A stretch of 64,000 nt of DNA from Kaustia mangrovi (GCF_015482775.1 NZ_CP058214.1:3834501-3898500), one strand, 5' to 3'. Counted from the stretch's first letter, positions 1 through 9,349 are shown. Notes: generated from the sequence alone by a model not told the origin. Translations and numbers: made by a program.

Positions 1-328
1 GCGGCGGGGCGGAGATCACGCGGCCGGCGCCTTCGGGAAGGGCGGCCCGCGCGGCCTCTGCCGTCCCGTCCTCGCTCGAATCGTCCACCACGACGATGGA
101 GAGGGCCCCAGGATAGTCCTGCCGGAGAAGCCCCGCGACGGTCTGCGCGATCACGTCGGCCTCGTTGCGCGCCGGGATGACCGCGGTGACGGACGGCCAG
201 TCGCCCCCGTCGCCGGCCCGCTCCCCGCGCAGCCGCTGGTCGGCGCGCCAGAAACCGTGCCAGAAGAGCAGCAGGCCGAGCCAGACGAGACTGGCGAGGC
301 CGCCGATGGCCCATGCGGCCGCGGTCAT
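1..328 (-). CDS. hpnB: Hopene-associated glycosyltransferase HpnB, N-terminal part (runs off the window)
   Basis: The reverse strand codes for the first 109 residues of a membrane-anchored family 2 glycosyltransferase. A hydrophobic segment (about residues 4-22) is followed by FWRADQRL and then the GT2 start: a VTAVIPARNEADVI strand, then IVVVDDSSEDGTA, whose DD binds the nucleotide sugar. This order and the FWRADQRL motif match HpnB of hopanoid operons, and the gene lies directly after hpnC. The start codon overlaps the hpnC stop as ATGA, so the two are translationally coupled. HpnB is tied to hopanoid clusters, but its exact sugar transfer is not settled. The rest lies beyond base 1. Confidence 0.85.
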   Translation of the reverse strand, partial: MTAAAWAIGGLASLVWLGLLLFWHGFWRADQRLRGERAGDGGDWPSVTAVIPARNEADVIAQTVAGLLRQDYPGALSIVVVDDSSEDGTAEAARAALPEGAGRVISAPP

Positions 329-1188
329 CGCAGCACCGCGCCCATGACGCCCGCCACGGCGCAGCGCAGGGTCTGACCACGGGTGAGGACGACGCGGTCG
401 GCGAGCGGGTCGCGCCGGGCGAGTTCGCCGCACAGCGCATGGGCGATCTTCACGATGACCGCCGATTCCATGGCGAGCCGACGGCTCCTCAGGGCGCCGG
501 GCAGGGTGTCGGCGGTCGCGAGCAGCGCGCGCGTTCCCTCAAGGCAGCGGTCGACGACGCGGCGCAGGCCGGGGGGCATTGCGGGCTCGCCCAGAACGTC
601 GACGTCGAGCCCCTCCGCCTCCAGCCATTCGGTCGGCAGATAGACGCGGTCGAGCCCGGCATAATCGTCCGCGCAATCTTGGAGATGGTTGATCATCTGG
701 AGTGCGTTGCACAGCGCGTCGGAGGCGGGATAGCCGGCGGGATCCTCACCATGGAGGTCGAGCAGGAACCGACCGACCGGGGCGGCCGAGCGGTCGCAAT
801 AGTCGATGAGCTCGGCCCAGTCGCGATAGCGCGTCTTGACGGCGTCCTGCTTGAAGGCGGAGATCAGGTCGAGACAGTGCTGCGCGGTGATGCCGGTCAC
901 AGCCAGCGTGTCGCGCATGGCATGCGCCTTGGCGAGCCCCGGCGCTTCCGCCGTGGACCCCCGCGGGCCGGGCCGAAGCGCGTCGGCGAAGCGGTCGAGC
1001 CGGGCGACCTTGTCCTCCGGGGCGAGCGCGGGATTGTCGGCAATATCGTCAATCGCGCGGGCAAAGGCGTAGAAGACGGCCACATGCGGGCGCAGCCGGC
1101 GCGGCAGGAGCCAGGAGCCGACGGGAAAGTTCTCGTCGGCCGCGCCCTTGCCAGAGGGCGTCTCGATGGCGCCTTGGGCCCCGCTCAT
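325..1188 (-). CDS. hpnC: Squalene/hydroxysqualene synthase HpnC
   Basis: This 287-residue protein belongs to the trans-isoprenyl diphosphate synthase (squalene/phytoene synthase) family. The opening ENFPVGSWLLPRRLRPHV and the first aspartate-rich motif DDIAD (residues 47-51) are typical of HpnC. The second motif lies in LQDCADDYAGLDRVYLP (about 169-185). In hopanoid bacteria HpnD makes presqualene diphosphate, HpnC turns it into hydroxysqualene and HpnE reduces that to squalene. HpnD and HpnE are not in the window but could lie beyond base 1. The start lies 7 bp downstream of the preceding hydrolase stop, so the three genes form one minus-strand operon. Confidence 0.9.
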   Translation of the reverse strand: MSGAQGAIETPSGKGAADENFPVGSWLLPRRLRPHVAVFYAFARAIDDIADNPALAPEDKVARLDRFADALRPGPRGSTAEAPGLAKAHAMRDTLAVTGITAQHCLDLISAFKQDAVKTRYRDWAELIDYCDRSAAPVGRFLLDLHGEDPAGYPASDALCNALQMINHLQDCADDYAGLDRVYLPTEWLEAEGLDVDVLGEPAMPPGLRRVVDRCLEGTRALLATADTLPGALRSRRLAMESAVIVKIAHALCGELARRDPLADRVVLTRGQTLRCAVAGVMGAVLR

Positions 1189-1195
1189 CGCCGCC

Positions 1196-2032
1196 TCAGA
1201 GCTCGGTTTCGTGCGTGCTTGCGGCGACCAGCCGGGCGAGCCGCTCGGTCATCTCGCTGTCGGGATCGGCAAGGGCGCCGATCACGGTGAAATGGTTCGC
1301 GCCCGGTGCCTCGCCATATTCGGTGCGCATGCGCGCCTCGCCCCAAACCTCGCAGATCGTGCGGCTCTGGCGGAGATATTCGTCGCTTTCCGCACCGCCC
1401 ACCCGGGCGATCAGCATGCGCCCGGCGGGCGGCTCCCAGAAGAGCGGGCTTGCCGCGCGCGCCGTCTCGGCATCGAGCCGCAGGGCGTCGTTGATGCTGG
1501 TGCCCACGAGCGGCACGAGATCGAACAGCCCGCTGATCGCAAGCCCCGCCGGCACGAGATCGCGCGGGGCCTGGGGATCGAGGGCCTGCCAGTCGGTCGC
1601 GAGCATCGCCGCGGTCAGATGGCCGCCGGCGGAGTGCCCCGACATGACGATCCGGCGGCCCGTACGCCGCCACAGCCACAGGCAGGCCTCGCGAATCTGG
1701 TCGACGATATCGGGGACCGACACGGCGGGGCAGAGATCGTAGGAGGGGACGGCCACCGTCACCCCGTGAGCATTGAGGCCGCGCGCCATGTGGCTGAACC
1801 AGCTCTTGTCGAGCGCCTGCCAGTAGCCGCCATGCACGAACATCGCCACGGGCTCGTCCCCGTCGCCTGCGGAGAAGAGGTCCATGACGGCGCGCGCGCT
1901 CTCGCCGTAGGGGAGATCGAGCTCGGCGTCGCTGACATCGCGATAGGCCGCGGCATCCTCCGCCCAGCCCTGCATGACCTGCGGATGGTCCGGCACCCGC
2001 GCGCGATTGTTGTATTCCGCCTCGTAGTCCAT
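1196..2032 (-). CDS. Alpha/beta hydrolase, kynurenine-formamidase-like
   Basis: This 278-residue cytoplasmic protein has the alpha/beta-hydrolase fold of the arylformamidase (KynB-like) group. The oxyanion-hole motif HGGYW is at residues 67-71 and the nucleophile elbow GHSAGGH at 132-138 (Ser134). A late GANHF segment near residue 246 probably supplies the catalytic His. The length is normal for the family. It is the first gene of the hpnC-hpnB operon, which is an odd place for a tryptophan-pathway enzyme. The substrate may therefore be a different amide or ester, and no other kynurenine gene is nearby. Family assignment is firm, substrate unknown. Confidence 0.75.
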   Translation of the reverse strand: MDYEAEYNNRARVPDHPQVMQGWAEDAAAYRDVSDAELDLPYGESARAVMDLFSAGDGDEPVAMFVHGGYWQALDKSWFSHMARGLNAHGVTVAVPSYDLCPAVSVPDIVDQIREACLWLWRRTGRRIVMSGHSAGGHLTAAMLATDWQALDPQAPRDLVPAGLAISGLFDLVPLVGTSINDALRLDAETARAASPLFWEPPAGRMLIARVGGAESDEYLRQSRTICEVWGEARMRTEYGEAPGANHFTVIGALADPDSEMTERLARLVAASTHETEL

Positions 2033-2421
2033 GGTTCGCGAACCCTGCCAGATGCCGTACGCCGGGCCAAGCGCCGCGCGTGCCCGCCACCGCTCTTAAT
2101 GGCCCGCGCGCGCAACGGCAAGCCCCGGCCGCCCTCGCTGTTGACGGGCGGCACGGCTTGATCGAAACTCCCTTTTATCCCGGAATGCGCGCAAAAGGGG
2201 CATGCTGGACTGTCATGTATTCGAGGATCACACGATCCGGTCATCTGATTGCGATGGGCCGCCGCACCGATCATGACGAGATCATGATCCTGTGCGCGCG
2301 CATCGACTACAATCCATAGATCCCGGCCGTTTCGCCTGCCGAAGGGCGCCGCCCCGGACCGCGCCGGTCGCGGGGCCAGCCCGTCGCGATACGTTTTTGA
2401 AGAAAAAGGATCTATGTTTCG
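2033..2421 (+). promoter_or_regulatory. Divergent intergenic region between the hydrolase and spuC
   Basis: This 389-bp gap separates two divergently transcribed operons and should hold both promoters. It contains a perfect 10-bp palindrome gatcatgatc at 2280-2289, with a partial copy gatcatga at 2269-2276, so the repeat is spaced one helical turn apart as an operator often is. An A-rich stretch with AAGGA (2406-2410) sits just before spuC and is its likely ribosome-binding site. I see no convincing sigma70 hexamers and no further gene. Confidence 0.4.
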
Positions 2422-3807
2422 ATGACTCTCCTGGACAAGAATCTCAATCCGGTGGAGCTGGTGGCGAGCGACACCGCGCATCACCTCCACCCCTTCACCG
2501 ACCACAAGAGCCTGCATGCGGAAGGCGGCACGCGCATCATCACCCACGCCAGGGGCGCATGGCTGTGGGATGCGAGCGGCAGGAAGATCCTCGACGGCAT
2601 GGCCGGGCTGTGGTGCGTGAATATCGGCTACGGCCGCTCCGAGCTGGCGGAAGCCGCCTACCGGCAGATGCTCGACCTACCCTACTACAACACCTTCTTC
2701 AAGACCGCGACCGTGCCCTCCATCGCGCTTGCCGACAAGGTCGCCTCGCTGATGCCGGACCACATCAACCGGGTGTTCTTCGTCAATGACGGCTCGGAGG
2801 CGAACGACACCATCGTGCGTCTCGTACGGCACTATTTCCAGCTCAAGGGGCAGCCGGAGAAGTCGGTCTTTATCTCAAGGCGCAATGCCTATCACGGCTC
2901 CACGATGGCCTCCGCGAGCCTGGGCGGCATGGCGGCCATGCACGGCCAGGGCGGCCTGCCGCTGCCGGGCTTCGTCCATGTCGACCAGCCCTACTGGTTC
3001 GGCGAGGGCGGCGATCTCGACCCGGAGGCGTTCGGACTCAAGGCGGCCAGGGCCGTGGAGGACGAGATCCTGAGGCTCGGGCCGGAGAATGTCGCCGCCT
3101 TCATCGGCGAGCCGGTTCAGGGCGCGGGCGGCGTGATCATCCCGCCGGACAGCTATTGGCCGGAGATCAACCGCATCTGCCGGAAATACGGCGTGCTGCT
3201 GATCGCCGACGAGGTCATTTGCGGCTTCGGGCGCACCGGCAAGTGGTTCGGCTTCGAGACCTACGGCATCGAGCCGGACATCGTGCCCATGGCGAAGGGC
3301 CTGTCGTCGGGCTATCTGCCCATCGGCGCGGTCGCGATCTCCGACGAGATCTGCGATTTCGTGATCGAGAATGGCGGCGAGTTCTTCCACGGCTACACCT
3401 ATTCCGGCCATCCGGCGGCCTGCGCGGTCGCGCTGGAGAACATCCGGATCCTGGAGGACGAGAAGCTCGTGGAGCACGTGGCCGACATCGCGCCCTATTT
3501 CCACGAGAAGCTCATGACGCTCGCCGACCATCCGCTGGTGGGCGAGGTGCGCAGCGTCGGGCTCCTGGGGGCGTGCGAGCTGGTGAGGGACAAGGCCACC
3601 CGCGCGCGCTTCGATCCGGTCGGGCGCGTCGGGCTCGCCTGCCGCGACCATTGTTTCGAGAACGGGCTCATCATGCGCTCGTGCGGCGACACCATGGTGC
3701 TCTCGCCGCCGTTCCCGATCACGCGCGACGAAGTCGACGAGATGGTCGACCTCGCCCGCGCCGCCTTCGACAGCACGCTTGAGGATGTGAAGGCGGAGCT
3801 CGCCTGA
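2422..3807 (+). CDS. spuC: Putrescine--pyruvate aminotransferase-like class III aminotransferase
   Basis: This 461-residue PLP enzyme is very similar along its length to Pseudomonas SpuC, for example LDGMAGLWCVNIGYGR near the N-terminus and IADEVICGFGRTG in the centre. The PLP lysine is Lys292 in MAKGLSSGYLP, and EPVQGAGGVI is also conserved. The expected reaction is putrescine plus pyruvate to 4-aminobutanal plus alanine in the cytoplasm. The next genes encode a polyamine-type importer and an agmatinase, which supports the role. Other diamines or beta-alanine are possible amino donors. The chosen ATG has AAGGA 11 bp upstream. A 3-codon ORF (2414-2425) ends in overlap with this start. Confidence 0.82.
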   Translation: MTLLDKNLNPVELVASDTAHHLHPFTDHKSLHAEGGTRIITHARGAWLWDASGRKILDGMAGLWCVNIGYGRSELAEAAYRQMLDLPYYNTFFKTATVPSIALADKVASLMPDHINRVFFVNDGSEANDTIVRLVRHYFQLKGQPEKSVFISRRNAYHGSTMASASLGGMAAMHGQGGLPLPGFVHVDQPYWFGEGGDLDPEAFGLKAARAVEDEILRLGPENVAAFIGEPVQGAGGVIIPPDSYWPEINRICRKYGVLLIADEVICGFGRTGKWFGFETYGIEPDIVPMAKGLSSGYLPIGAVAISDEICDFVIENGGEFFHGYTYSGHPAACAVALENIRILEDEKLVEHVADIAPYFHEKLMTLADHPLVGEVRSVGLLGACELVRDKATRARFDPVGRVGLACRDHCFENGLIMRSCGDTMVLSPPFPITRDEVDEMVDLARAAFDSTLEDVKAELA

Positions 3808-3971
3808 CGACCCCGCAAGGGGCCGGGATCCGCAAAGGGGAACGCGGATGCCGGCCTCTCGTGCGACCGGGATGTTGAACGTGACAGGAGACCCGGTCAA
3901 AATCGGTTGCAGGAGTGACCGGACCATCGCGATAGAGTCGTAGCAAGACCACGCATCGGAGGGAGTTACAG

Positions 3972-5054
3972 ATGACGAGAAGGCACAAGACCCCACTGCC
4001 GGTCAGCCGGCGTTCGTTCCTCGCCGGCACCGGCGCCGTGGCTGCCGGCGTGACCTTCATGCCGCGCTCCGGCCTGTCGGCGGAGGAGGCCAAGCTCAAT
4101 TTCTACAACTGGGACACCTATATCGGCCCGGACACGCTTTCCGACTTCCGCGAGGCGACGGGCATCGACGTCACGATGGACCTGTTCGCCGACAATGACG
4201 AGCTGTTCGCCAAGCTGAAGGAAGGCAATCCCGGCTATGACGTGATCGTGCCCACGAACGACTATGTGGAGCGCATGATCACCGCCGGCATGCTGGAGCC
4301 TCTCGATCACGACAAGATCCCGAACATGGACAATATCGAGAAGTCGTTCCTCGATGCGAATTTCGACCCGGGCCGCAAATACAGCCTGCCCTATATGTGG
4401 GGCACCATCGGCATCGGCTATCGCAAGAGCGAGGTGGACGGCGTGCCGGATAGCTGGAAATGGGTCTACCAGTCCGACAAATATGCCGGCCGGCTCTCGC
4501 TCCTGAGCGAGGTGACGACCGTGATCGGCATCGCGGCGAAATATCTCGGCTACTCCCTGAACACCACCGATCCCAAGGAGATCAAGGAGGCCGAGGAGCT
4601 GCTGATCGCCCAGAAGCCCTATATCAAGGTGTTCGCGGAGGATAACGGGCAGGACCTGCTGGCCTCCGGCGAGGTGGCCCTGTGCCAGGAGTGGAACGGC
4701 GACATCCTCCAGGTCATGGCCGAGGACGACGACATCTCCTATGTCGTGCCCAAGGAGGGTGCGCTCCTGTGGCAGGACTGCCTGTGCATCCCCAAGGACG
4801 CGCCGCATCCCGACAACGCCCACAAATTCATCAACTTCATCAACGATCCGGCGGTGAACGCCGATATCGCGGACTTCATCCAGTACGCCACGCCGAATGC
4901 CGCGGCGAAGGCGATGATGAGCGACGACTACACCAAGAACCCCGCGATCTTCCCGCCCGATGCGGTGCTGGAGAAGTGCGAGCCCGCAGTCTATCTGGGC
5001 GAGAAGGCGACCAGGCTCTACGACGAGGCCTGGACGCGCATCCAGGCGGCCTGA
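3972..5054 (+). CDS. Polyamine ABC transporter substrate-binding protein (PotD/PotF type)
   Basis: This 360-residue periplasmic binding protein has a Tat signal: SRRSFLAG at about residues 13-20 followed by an alanine/glycine-rich hydrophobic stretch. The mature protein opens with LNFYNWDTYIGPDTLSDF, the hallmark NW-x-Y start of PotD/PotF proteins, whose aromatic residues cage the diamine. KEGNPGYDVIVPTNDYVERM and LPYMWGTIGIGYR are further family blocks. It heads the cistrons for two permeases and an ATPase after a 257-bp gap. The ligand is probably putrescine or spermidine, judged from spuC and the ureohydrolase on either side. An inverted repeat ccggtca/tgaccgg (3893-3899 and 3916-3922) lies upstream. 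Confidence 0.9.
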   Translation: MTRRHKTPLPVSRRSFLAGTGAVAAGVTFMPRSGLSAEEAKLNFYNWDTYIGPDTLSDFREATGIDVTMDLFADNDELFAKLKEGNPGYDVIVPTNDYVERMITAGMLEPLDHDKIPNMDNIEKSFLDANFDPGRKYSLPYMWGTIGIGYRKSEVDGVPDSWKWVYQSDKYAGRLSLLSEVTTVIGIAAKYLGYSLNTTDPKEIKEAEELLIAQKPYIKVFAEDNGQDLLASGEVALCQEWNGDILQVMAEDDDISYVVPKEGALLWQDCLCIPKDAPHPDNAHKFINFINDPAVNADIADFIQYATPNAAAKAMMSDDYTKNPAIFPPDAVLEKCEPAVYLGEKATRLYDEAWTRIQAA

Positions 5055-5089
5055 GGGGCGCTGGAGTGCCGACGACCGGTCTCTGGTCC

Positions 5090-5262
5090 GTCGTCCCGGA
5101 CGCCAGGCGGGGCCGGGGGCCCCTTGGCCTTCGGTCGCGAGGCTTGCGATCCGGGTCCATGGGGCGTGCCGGGATTGACGTGGCCGCCCGATGGATCCCG
5201 GATGGCCCGGCCTGCCGGCGCCAGCGGCGATGCCGGGCAAGCCGGCTTCCGGGATGACATGT
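5090..5262. repeat. Degenerate dispersed palindromic repeat between potD-like and potB-like genes
   Basis: The 257-bp gap after the binding-protein gene is filled by an imperfect palindromic element. TCCCGGA and GCCCGGC on one arm (about 5196-5212) pair with GCCGGGC and TCCGGGA on the other (about 5230-5253). It resembles a diverged relative of the repeats at 12552, 19988 and 55338. Transcripts reading from the binding protein into the permeases would fold here, which could lower downstream expression or protect the upstream message. Confidence 0.5.
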
Positions 5263-5311
5263 CAGGACCGCGTCGCGTGTGGACGCTGGCGTCGTTAGCG
5301 GGTTCTCGGGG

Positions 5312-6229
5312 ATGGAAAGCTGGAGTAGAAATCGGCTGGTCTTCTGGGTCCTGAACCTGCCCGGAACGGTCTGGCTCACGGCCTTTTTCCTGGTTCCGCT
5401 CGGCATCATCTGGGTGCTGAGCTTCGGCGAGAAGACGTCCATCGTCGACATCGCGATCACCTGGACGCTCGACAACTACGCCCGCGCGCTCCAGCCGATC
5501 TATCTGGAGATCGTCTGGAAATCGGTGTGGATCAGCGCCGTGGCGACCCTTGTCTGCCTCGTGGTCGCCTACCCGGTTTCCTTCCTGATCTCCTTTGCCC
5601 CGGGGCGCTGGAAGGCGCTCTTGCTGCTGGCGGTCATCCTGCCCTTCTGGATCAACATGCTGATCCGCACCTATGCGCTGATCGCGGTGTTCCGGCGCCG
5701 CGGCTTCGTCAATTTCGGGCTGGAATGGCTGTGGGAGAAGGCCAATGCCGGGCTCGTCCTTCTGGGGCTCGGCCAGTATCACCTCATCGGCCAGGACTTC
5801 GAGCCGCTGCCGCTGCTCTACAACAATTTCGCGGTCATCGCCGGGCTCGTCTATGTCTACATGCCGTTCATGGTCCTGCCGCTCTATGCGACGGTGGAGC
5901 GGCTCGACAAGTCCTATCTGGAGGCGAGCCTCGATCTCGGCGCGAGCCAGACGCGGACCTTCTTCTCCGTCACCGTGCCGATGACCATGCCGGGCGTCGT
6001 CTCCGGCATCATTCTCGTCTTCATCCCGTGCCTGGGCACGTTCCTGACGCCCGACCTCCTCGGGGGGACCAATGCGCAGATGATCGGAAACGTCATCGAG
6101 CGCCAGTTCAAGTCCGCCAATGACTGGCCGTTCGGGGCCGCGCTCTCCTTCCTCTTGATGTATGCCACCTTCGGCGCGCTCGCGCTGCGCGCGCTGTTCG
6201 CCGGGCGCCAGCGGGGGATGGAGGTGTGA
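5312..6229 (+). CDS. Polyamine ABC transporter permease (PotB/PotH type)
   Basis: This inner-membrane permease has several hydrophobic segments and a typical EAA loop (SYLEASLDLGASQTRTFFSV) that docks onto the ATPase. Blocks such as PFWINMLIRTYA and FLTPDLLGG are characteristic of PotB/PotH. The ATG at 5312 gives MESWSRNR and 305 residues. An in-frame GTG at 5279 would add 11 residues, and neither has a strong ribosome-binding site. The next permease starts 1 bp after the stop, so the pair is co-translated. Confidence 0.88.
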   Translation: MESWSRNRLVFWVLNLPGTVWLTAFFLVPLGIIWVLSFGEKTSIVDIAITWTLDNYARALQPIYLEIVWKSVWISAVATLVCLVVAYPVSFLISFAPGRWKALLLLAVILPFWINMLIRTYALIAVFRRRGFVNFGLEWLWEKANAGLVLLGLGQYHLIGQDFEPLPLLYNNFAVIAGLVYVYMPFMVLPLYATVERLDKSYLEASLDLGASQTRTFFSVTVPMTMPGVVSGIILVFIPCLGTFLTPDLLGGTNAQMIGNVIERQFKSANDWPFGAALSFLLMYATFGALALRALFAGRQRGMEV

Positions 6230-6230
6230 C

Positions 6231-7121
6231 ATGAGCACCGAGACCGCACGCCCCGCCTTGACGACCCCGGCCCCCGCCGGCCGCCGTGCGCGCGGGCGCG
6301 ACGTGGCCGGCCCGCTCGACTTCCACCGCCGGCTCTGGCTCCGGATCGTCATCGCCGCGACCTTCCTGTTCCTCTACGCGCCGATCGTCACGCTGATGGC
6401 GTTCTCCTTCAACGATTCCCGGCGCAACATCGTCTGGCAGGGCTTCACCACCGACTATTATGTGCGCGCCTGGAACAACGCCTCGCTGTTCGAGGCCTTC
6501 ATGAACTCCATGACCATCGCGGTCCTCTCTACGATTGTCTCCACGATCATCGGCACGCTGGTGGCGCTCGCCCTGTGGCGCTTCCGCTTTCCGGGCAAGG
6601 CGATATACGAGGGCTTTATGGCGTTGCCCATCGTGGTGCCGGAGATCTGCATGGGCGTGGCCATGATGGCGTTCTTCGCGCGCGTCGACTGGCCGTCGGG
6701 CGGCGGCTGGCCCTTCAACCTGTCGGCGGTGACCATCGCGCATATCTCCTTCAGCTTCCCCTTCGTGGCGATCGTGGTGCGTGCCCGGCTCGCCGGCTTC
6801 AACCGGGAGCTGGAGGAGGCCTCGAAGGATCTCGGCGCCAGCGAGTGGCAGACCTTCCGGAACGTCATCGTGCCGTTCCTCAAGCCGGGGCTGGTGGCCG
6901 GGGCGCTGCTCGCCTTCACGCTGTCGCTCGACGACTTCGTGATCACCTTCTTCACGACCGGACCGGAGGCGGTCACCTTCCCGGTGAAGGTCTATTCCAT
7001 GGTCCGCTTCTCGGTGACGCCGGAGGTCAATGCCGCCTCCACCGTGCTGATCGTCATCACGGTTATCGCAACCATCTTCGCCGTGCGCCTGCAGGCGCCG
7101 GACCGCCAGGGCGCGCAGTGA
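6231..7121 (+). CDS. Polyamine ABC transporter permease (PotC/PotI type)
   Basis: This 296-residue inner-membrane permease pairs with the preceding PotB-like protein. It has an N-terminal cytoplasmic extension of about 30 residues rich in Ala, Pro and Arg, then membrane segments beginning IVIAATFLFLYAPIV. The EAA loop is LEEASKDLGASEWQTF, and TLSLDDFVITFFTTGP is a PotC/PotI signature. The chosen ATG lies 1 bp past the upstream stop. Longer in-frame starts exist inside the upstream gene but have no support. Confidence 0.88.
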   Translation: MSTETARPALTTPAPAGRRARGRDVAGPLDFHRRLWLRIVIAATFLFLYAPIVTLMAFSFNDSRRNIVWQGFTTDYYVRAWNNASLFEAFMNSMTIAVLSTIVSTIIGTLVALALWRFRFPGKAIYEGFMALPIVVPEICMGVAMMAFFARVDWPSGGGWPFNLSAVTIAHISFSFPFVAIVVRARLAGFNRELEEASKDLGASEWQTFRNVIVPFLKPGLVAGALLAFTLSLDDFVITFFTTGPEAVTFPVKVYSMVRFSVTPEVNAASTVLIVITVIATIFAVRLQAPDRQGAQ

Positions 7122-7135
7122 GGCGCGAGGGGGAC

Positions 7136-8227
7136 ATGAGTGTGAGCGACGACGCCATCATCTCGATCAGGGCGCTGACGAAGCTGTTTCCCGGCGTGAC
7201 CGCCGTCGACGAGGTCTCCTTCGACATCCGGCCGAACGAGTTCTTCGCCCTTCTGGGCCCGTCGGGCTGCGGCAAGACCACGCTCCTGCGCATGATCGCA
7301 GGGCTGGAGATGCCGACCTCCGGCGAGATCACGATCGACGGGCAGGACATGGCGCTCACCCCCGCCAACCGCCGGCCGGTCAACATGGTCTTCCAGTCCT
7401 ATGCCGTCTTTCCGCACATGACGGTGGAGGAGAATGTCGCCTACGGGCTGAAGGTCGTCGGCACGCCGAAGGCGGAGATCGGCCCGCGGGTCGAGGAGGC
7501 GCTGCGCATGGTCCAGCTGGAGCAGCTCGCCAGGCGCAAGCCCGACCAGCTCTCAGGCGGCCAGCGCCAGCGCGTCGCGCTCGCCCGCGCGCTCGTGAAG
7601 CGCCCCAAGGTGCTGCTGCTCGACGAACCGCTCTCCGCTCTCGACGCCAAGCTGCGCGACCAGATGCGGCTGGAGCTGACGCGCCTCCAGCACGCCGTCG
7701 GCATCACCTTCATCATCGTGACCCACGATCAGGACGAGGCGCTGTCCATGGCCGACCGGATCGCGGTCATGGAGGCGGGTTGCGTGCGCCAGATCGCGAC
7801 CCCGACGGAGCTTTACGAACAGCCCGCCTCCCGCTTCGTCGCCGACTTCATCGGGCGCGTCAACCTGCTGGACGGCGAGGTGACCGGCACGCGCGACGGT
7901 ATCGTGGAGGTGGAGACGCGGGGGCTCGGCCGCATCGCGGTCGCCCATGAGGGACCCGTCTCCGGCAAGGTGTGCGTCGCCGTGCGGCCGGAAAAGCTCA
8001 CCGTCTCGAGCGCCGAGCCCACGGACGCGCCGATCCGCGCGCAGGGCAAGGTGCGCGACGTCGCCTATTACGGCAATGCCAGCCATGTCTTCGTGGAGAT
8101 CGCGGAGGGCTTCGAGCTCACCGCCAATGTACAGAACCGCTCGCGGCGCATCGAGGGCGACTTCAGGCCGGGCGACACCGTATGGATCTCCTGGGCGAGC
8201 GAGGATACGCTGCTTCTGACCGAATAG
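7136..8227 (+). CDS. Polyamine ABC transporter ATP-binding protein (PotA/PotG type)
   Basis: This 363-residue cytoplasmic ATPase energises the importer. Walker A GPSGCGKTT is at residues 41-49, the Q-loop in FQSYAVFPHM (Gln87), the signature LSGGQ at 139-143, Walker B LLDEP at 161-165 and the H-loop His at 197. The last third (from about 280) is a TOBE-type regulatory domain, as in PotA. All catalytic residues are intact. The start follows a GAGGGGG stretch 4-5 bp upstream, and the gene lies 14 bp after the permease. Confidence 0.92.
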   Translation: MSVSDDAIISIRALTKLFPGVTAVDEVSFDIRPNEFFALLGPSGCGKTTLLRMIAGLEMPTSGEITIDGQDMALTPANRRPVNMVFQSYAVFPHMTVEENVAYGLKVVGTPKAEIGPRVEEALRMVQLEQLARRKPDQLSGGQRQRVALARALVKRPKVLLLDEPLSALDAKLRDQMRLELTRLQHAVGITFIIVTHDQDEALSMADRIAVMEAGCVRQIATPTELYEQPASRFVADFIGRVNLLDGEVTGTRDGIVEVETRGLGRIAVAHEGPVSGKVCVAVRPEKLTVSSAEPTDAPIRAQGKVRDVAYYGNASHVFVEIAEGFELTANVQNRSRRIEGDFRPGDTVWISWASEDTLLLTE

Positions 8228-8262
8228 ATCCACCACCGGACAGGACGACACGGGGACCTTCG

Positions 8263-9243
8263 ATGAGCGATACGGGCGGGCCGGGCGACCAGGCGTTCCG
8301 GCGGACGGATCTGCGCGGCACGGGGATCGAGCCGAGCTATGCGGGCGCGCTGTCCTTCATGCGGCGCAAATACACCCGCGATCTCGATGGCGTGGATATC
8401 GCCGTCTCCGGCATCCCCTTCGATCTGGCGGTGACCAACCGGCCGGGCACGAGGCTCGGGCCGCAGGCCGTGCGCGCGGCCTCCGTGCAGCACGCCTGGG
8501 GGCCCGTCTGGCCGTGGATGTTCGATCCCTTCGACACGCTCGCCGTCGCCGATTACGGCGACTGCTGGTTCGATCACGGCACGCCCGGCGCGATCGGGGA
8601 CGCCATCGAGCGCCATGCCCGCGCGATTCTCGACGCGGGCGCGGAGATGCTCACCATCGGCGGCGACCACTATGTCACCTATCCGCTGCTGCGCGCCCAT
8701 GCGCAGGCCCACGGGCCCCTCGCGCTCATCCAGTTCGACGCCCATCGCGACGTGGAGCCGGACGAGGGCGGCCGCATCGACCACGGCACCATGTTCGGCC
8801 ATGCCGTCCGCGAGGGGGTGATCGATCCGCAACGCTCCGTCCAGATCGGCATCCGCACGACCTATCGCGGCGAGCGCCGCTACGGCATGACGATCCTCTA
8901 TGCCGACCGTGTGCACGAGGCGTCGGCGGAGGAGGTCGCGCGCGAGATCGCGCGGGCCGTCGGCGGGGGCAAGGCCTATCTCACCTTCGATATCGACTGC
9001 CTCGACCCGGCCTTCGCCCCGGGAACGGGCACGCCCGTGCCCGGCGGGCTCTCCACCCATCAGGCCCTGTCGATCCTGCGCCGCATGACGGAGATCGACA
9101 TTGTCGGCGCCGATATCGTGGAGGTCTCCCCACCCTTCGACACGAGCGAGATCACCGCCAATGCCGCCGCCATGATCGCGCTCGACTATCTCTGCCTGAA
9201 GGCCTGGCGCAAGGGCGCGCGGGGCCAGCCGATCGAGGACTAG
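8263..9243 (+). CDS. speB: Agmatinase-family ureohydrolase
   Basis: This 326-residue cytoplasmic binuclear-manganese enzyme belongs to the arginase/agmatinase family. Metal ligands are visible as GGDH (His136), DAHRD (Asp159, His161, Asp163) and FDIDCLDP (Asp243, Asp245), followed by FAPGTGTPVPGG. The family releases urea from guanidino compounds. Beside a putrescine aminotransferase and polyamine importer the likely reaction is agmatine to putrescine plus urea. Guanidinobutyrate or guanidinopropionate hydrolase cannot be excluded, because substrate loops differ little. It closes the 2422-9243 operon. Confidence 0.8.
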   Translation: MSDTGGPGDQAFRRTDLRGTGIEPSYAGALSFMRRKYTRDLDGVDIAVSGIPFDLAVTNRPGTRLGPQAVRAASVQHAWGPVWPWMFDPFDTLAVADYGDCWFDHGTPGAIGDAIERHARAILDAGAEMLTIGGDHYVTYPLLRAHAQAHGPLALIQFDAHRDVEPDEGGRIDHGTMFGHAVREGVIDPQRSVQIGIRTTYRGERRYGMTILYADRVHEASAEEVAREIARAVGGGKAYLTFDIDCLDPAFAPGTGTPVPGGLSTHQALSILRRMTEIDIVGADIVEVSPPFDTSEITANAAAMIALDYLCLKAWRKGARGQPIED

Positions 9244-9349
9244 GGGCGTCTGCGGTCAGGCCTGGCTCCGTCGTGCTCGAAATGCCGGGGCGTTCCGTCT
9301 TCGGGTGCGCTGGCTGTCCAAAAGGGCCGTTGCTGTAGGTGGAAACGCC

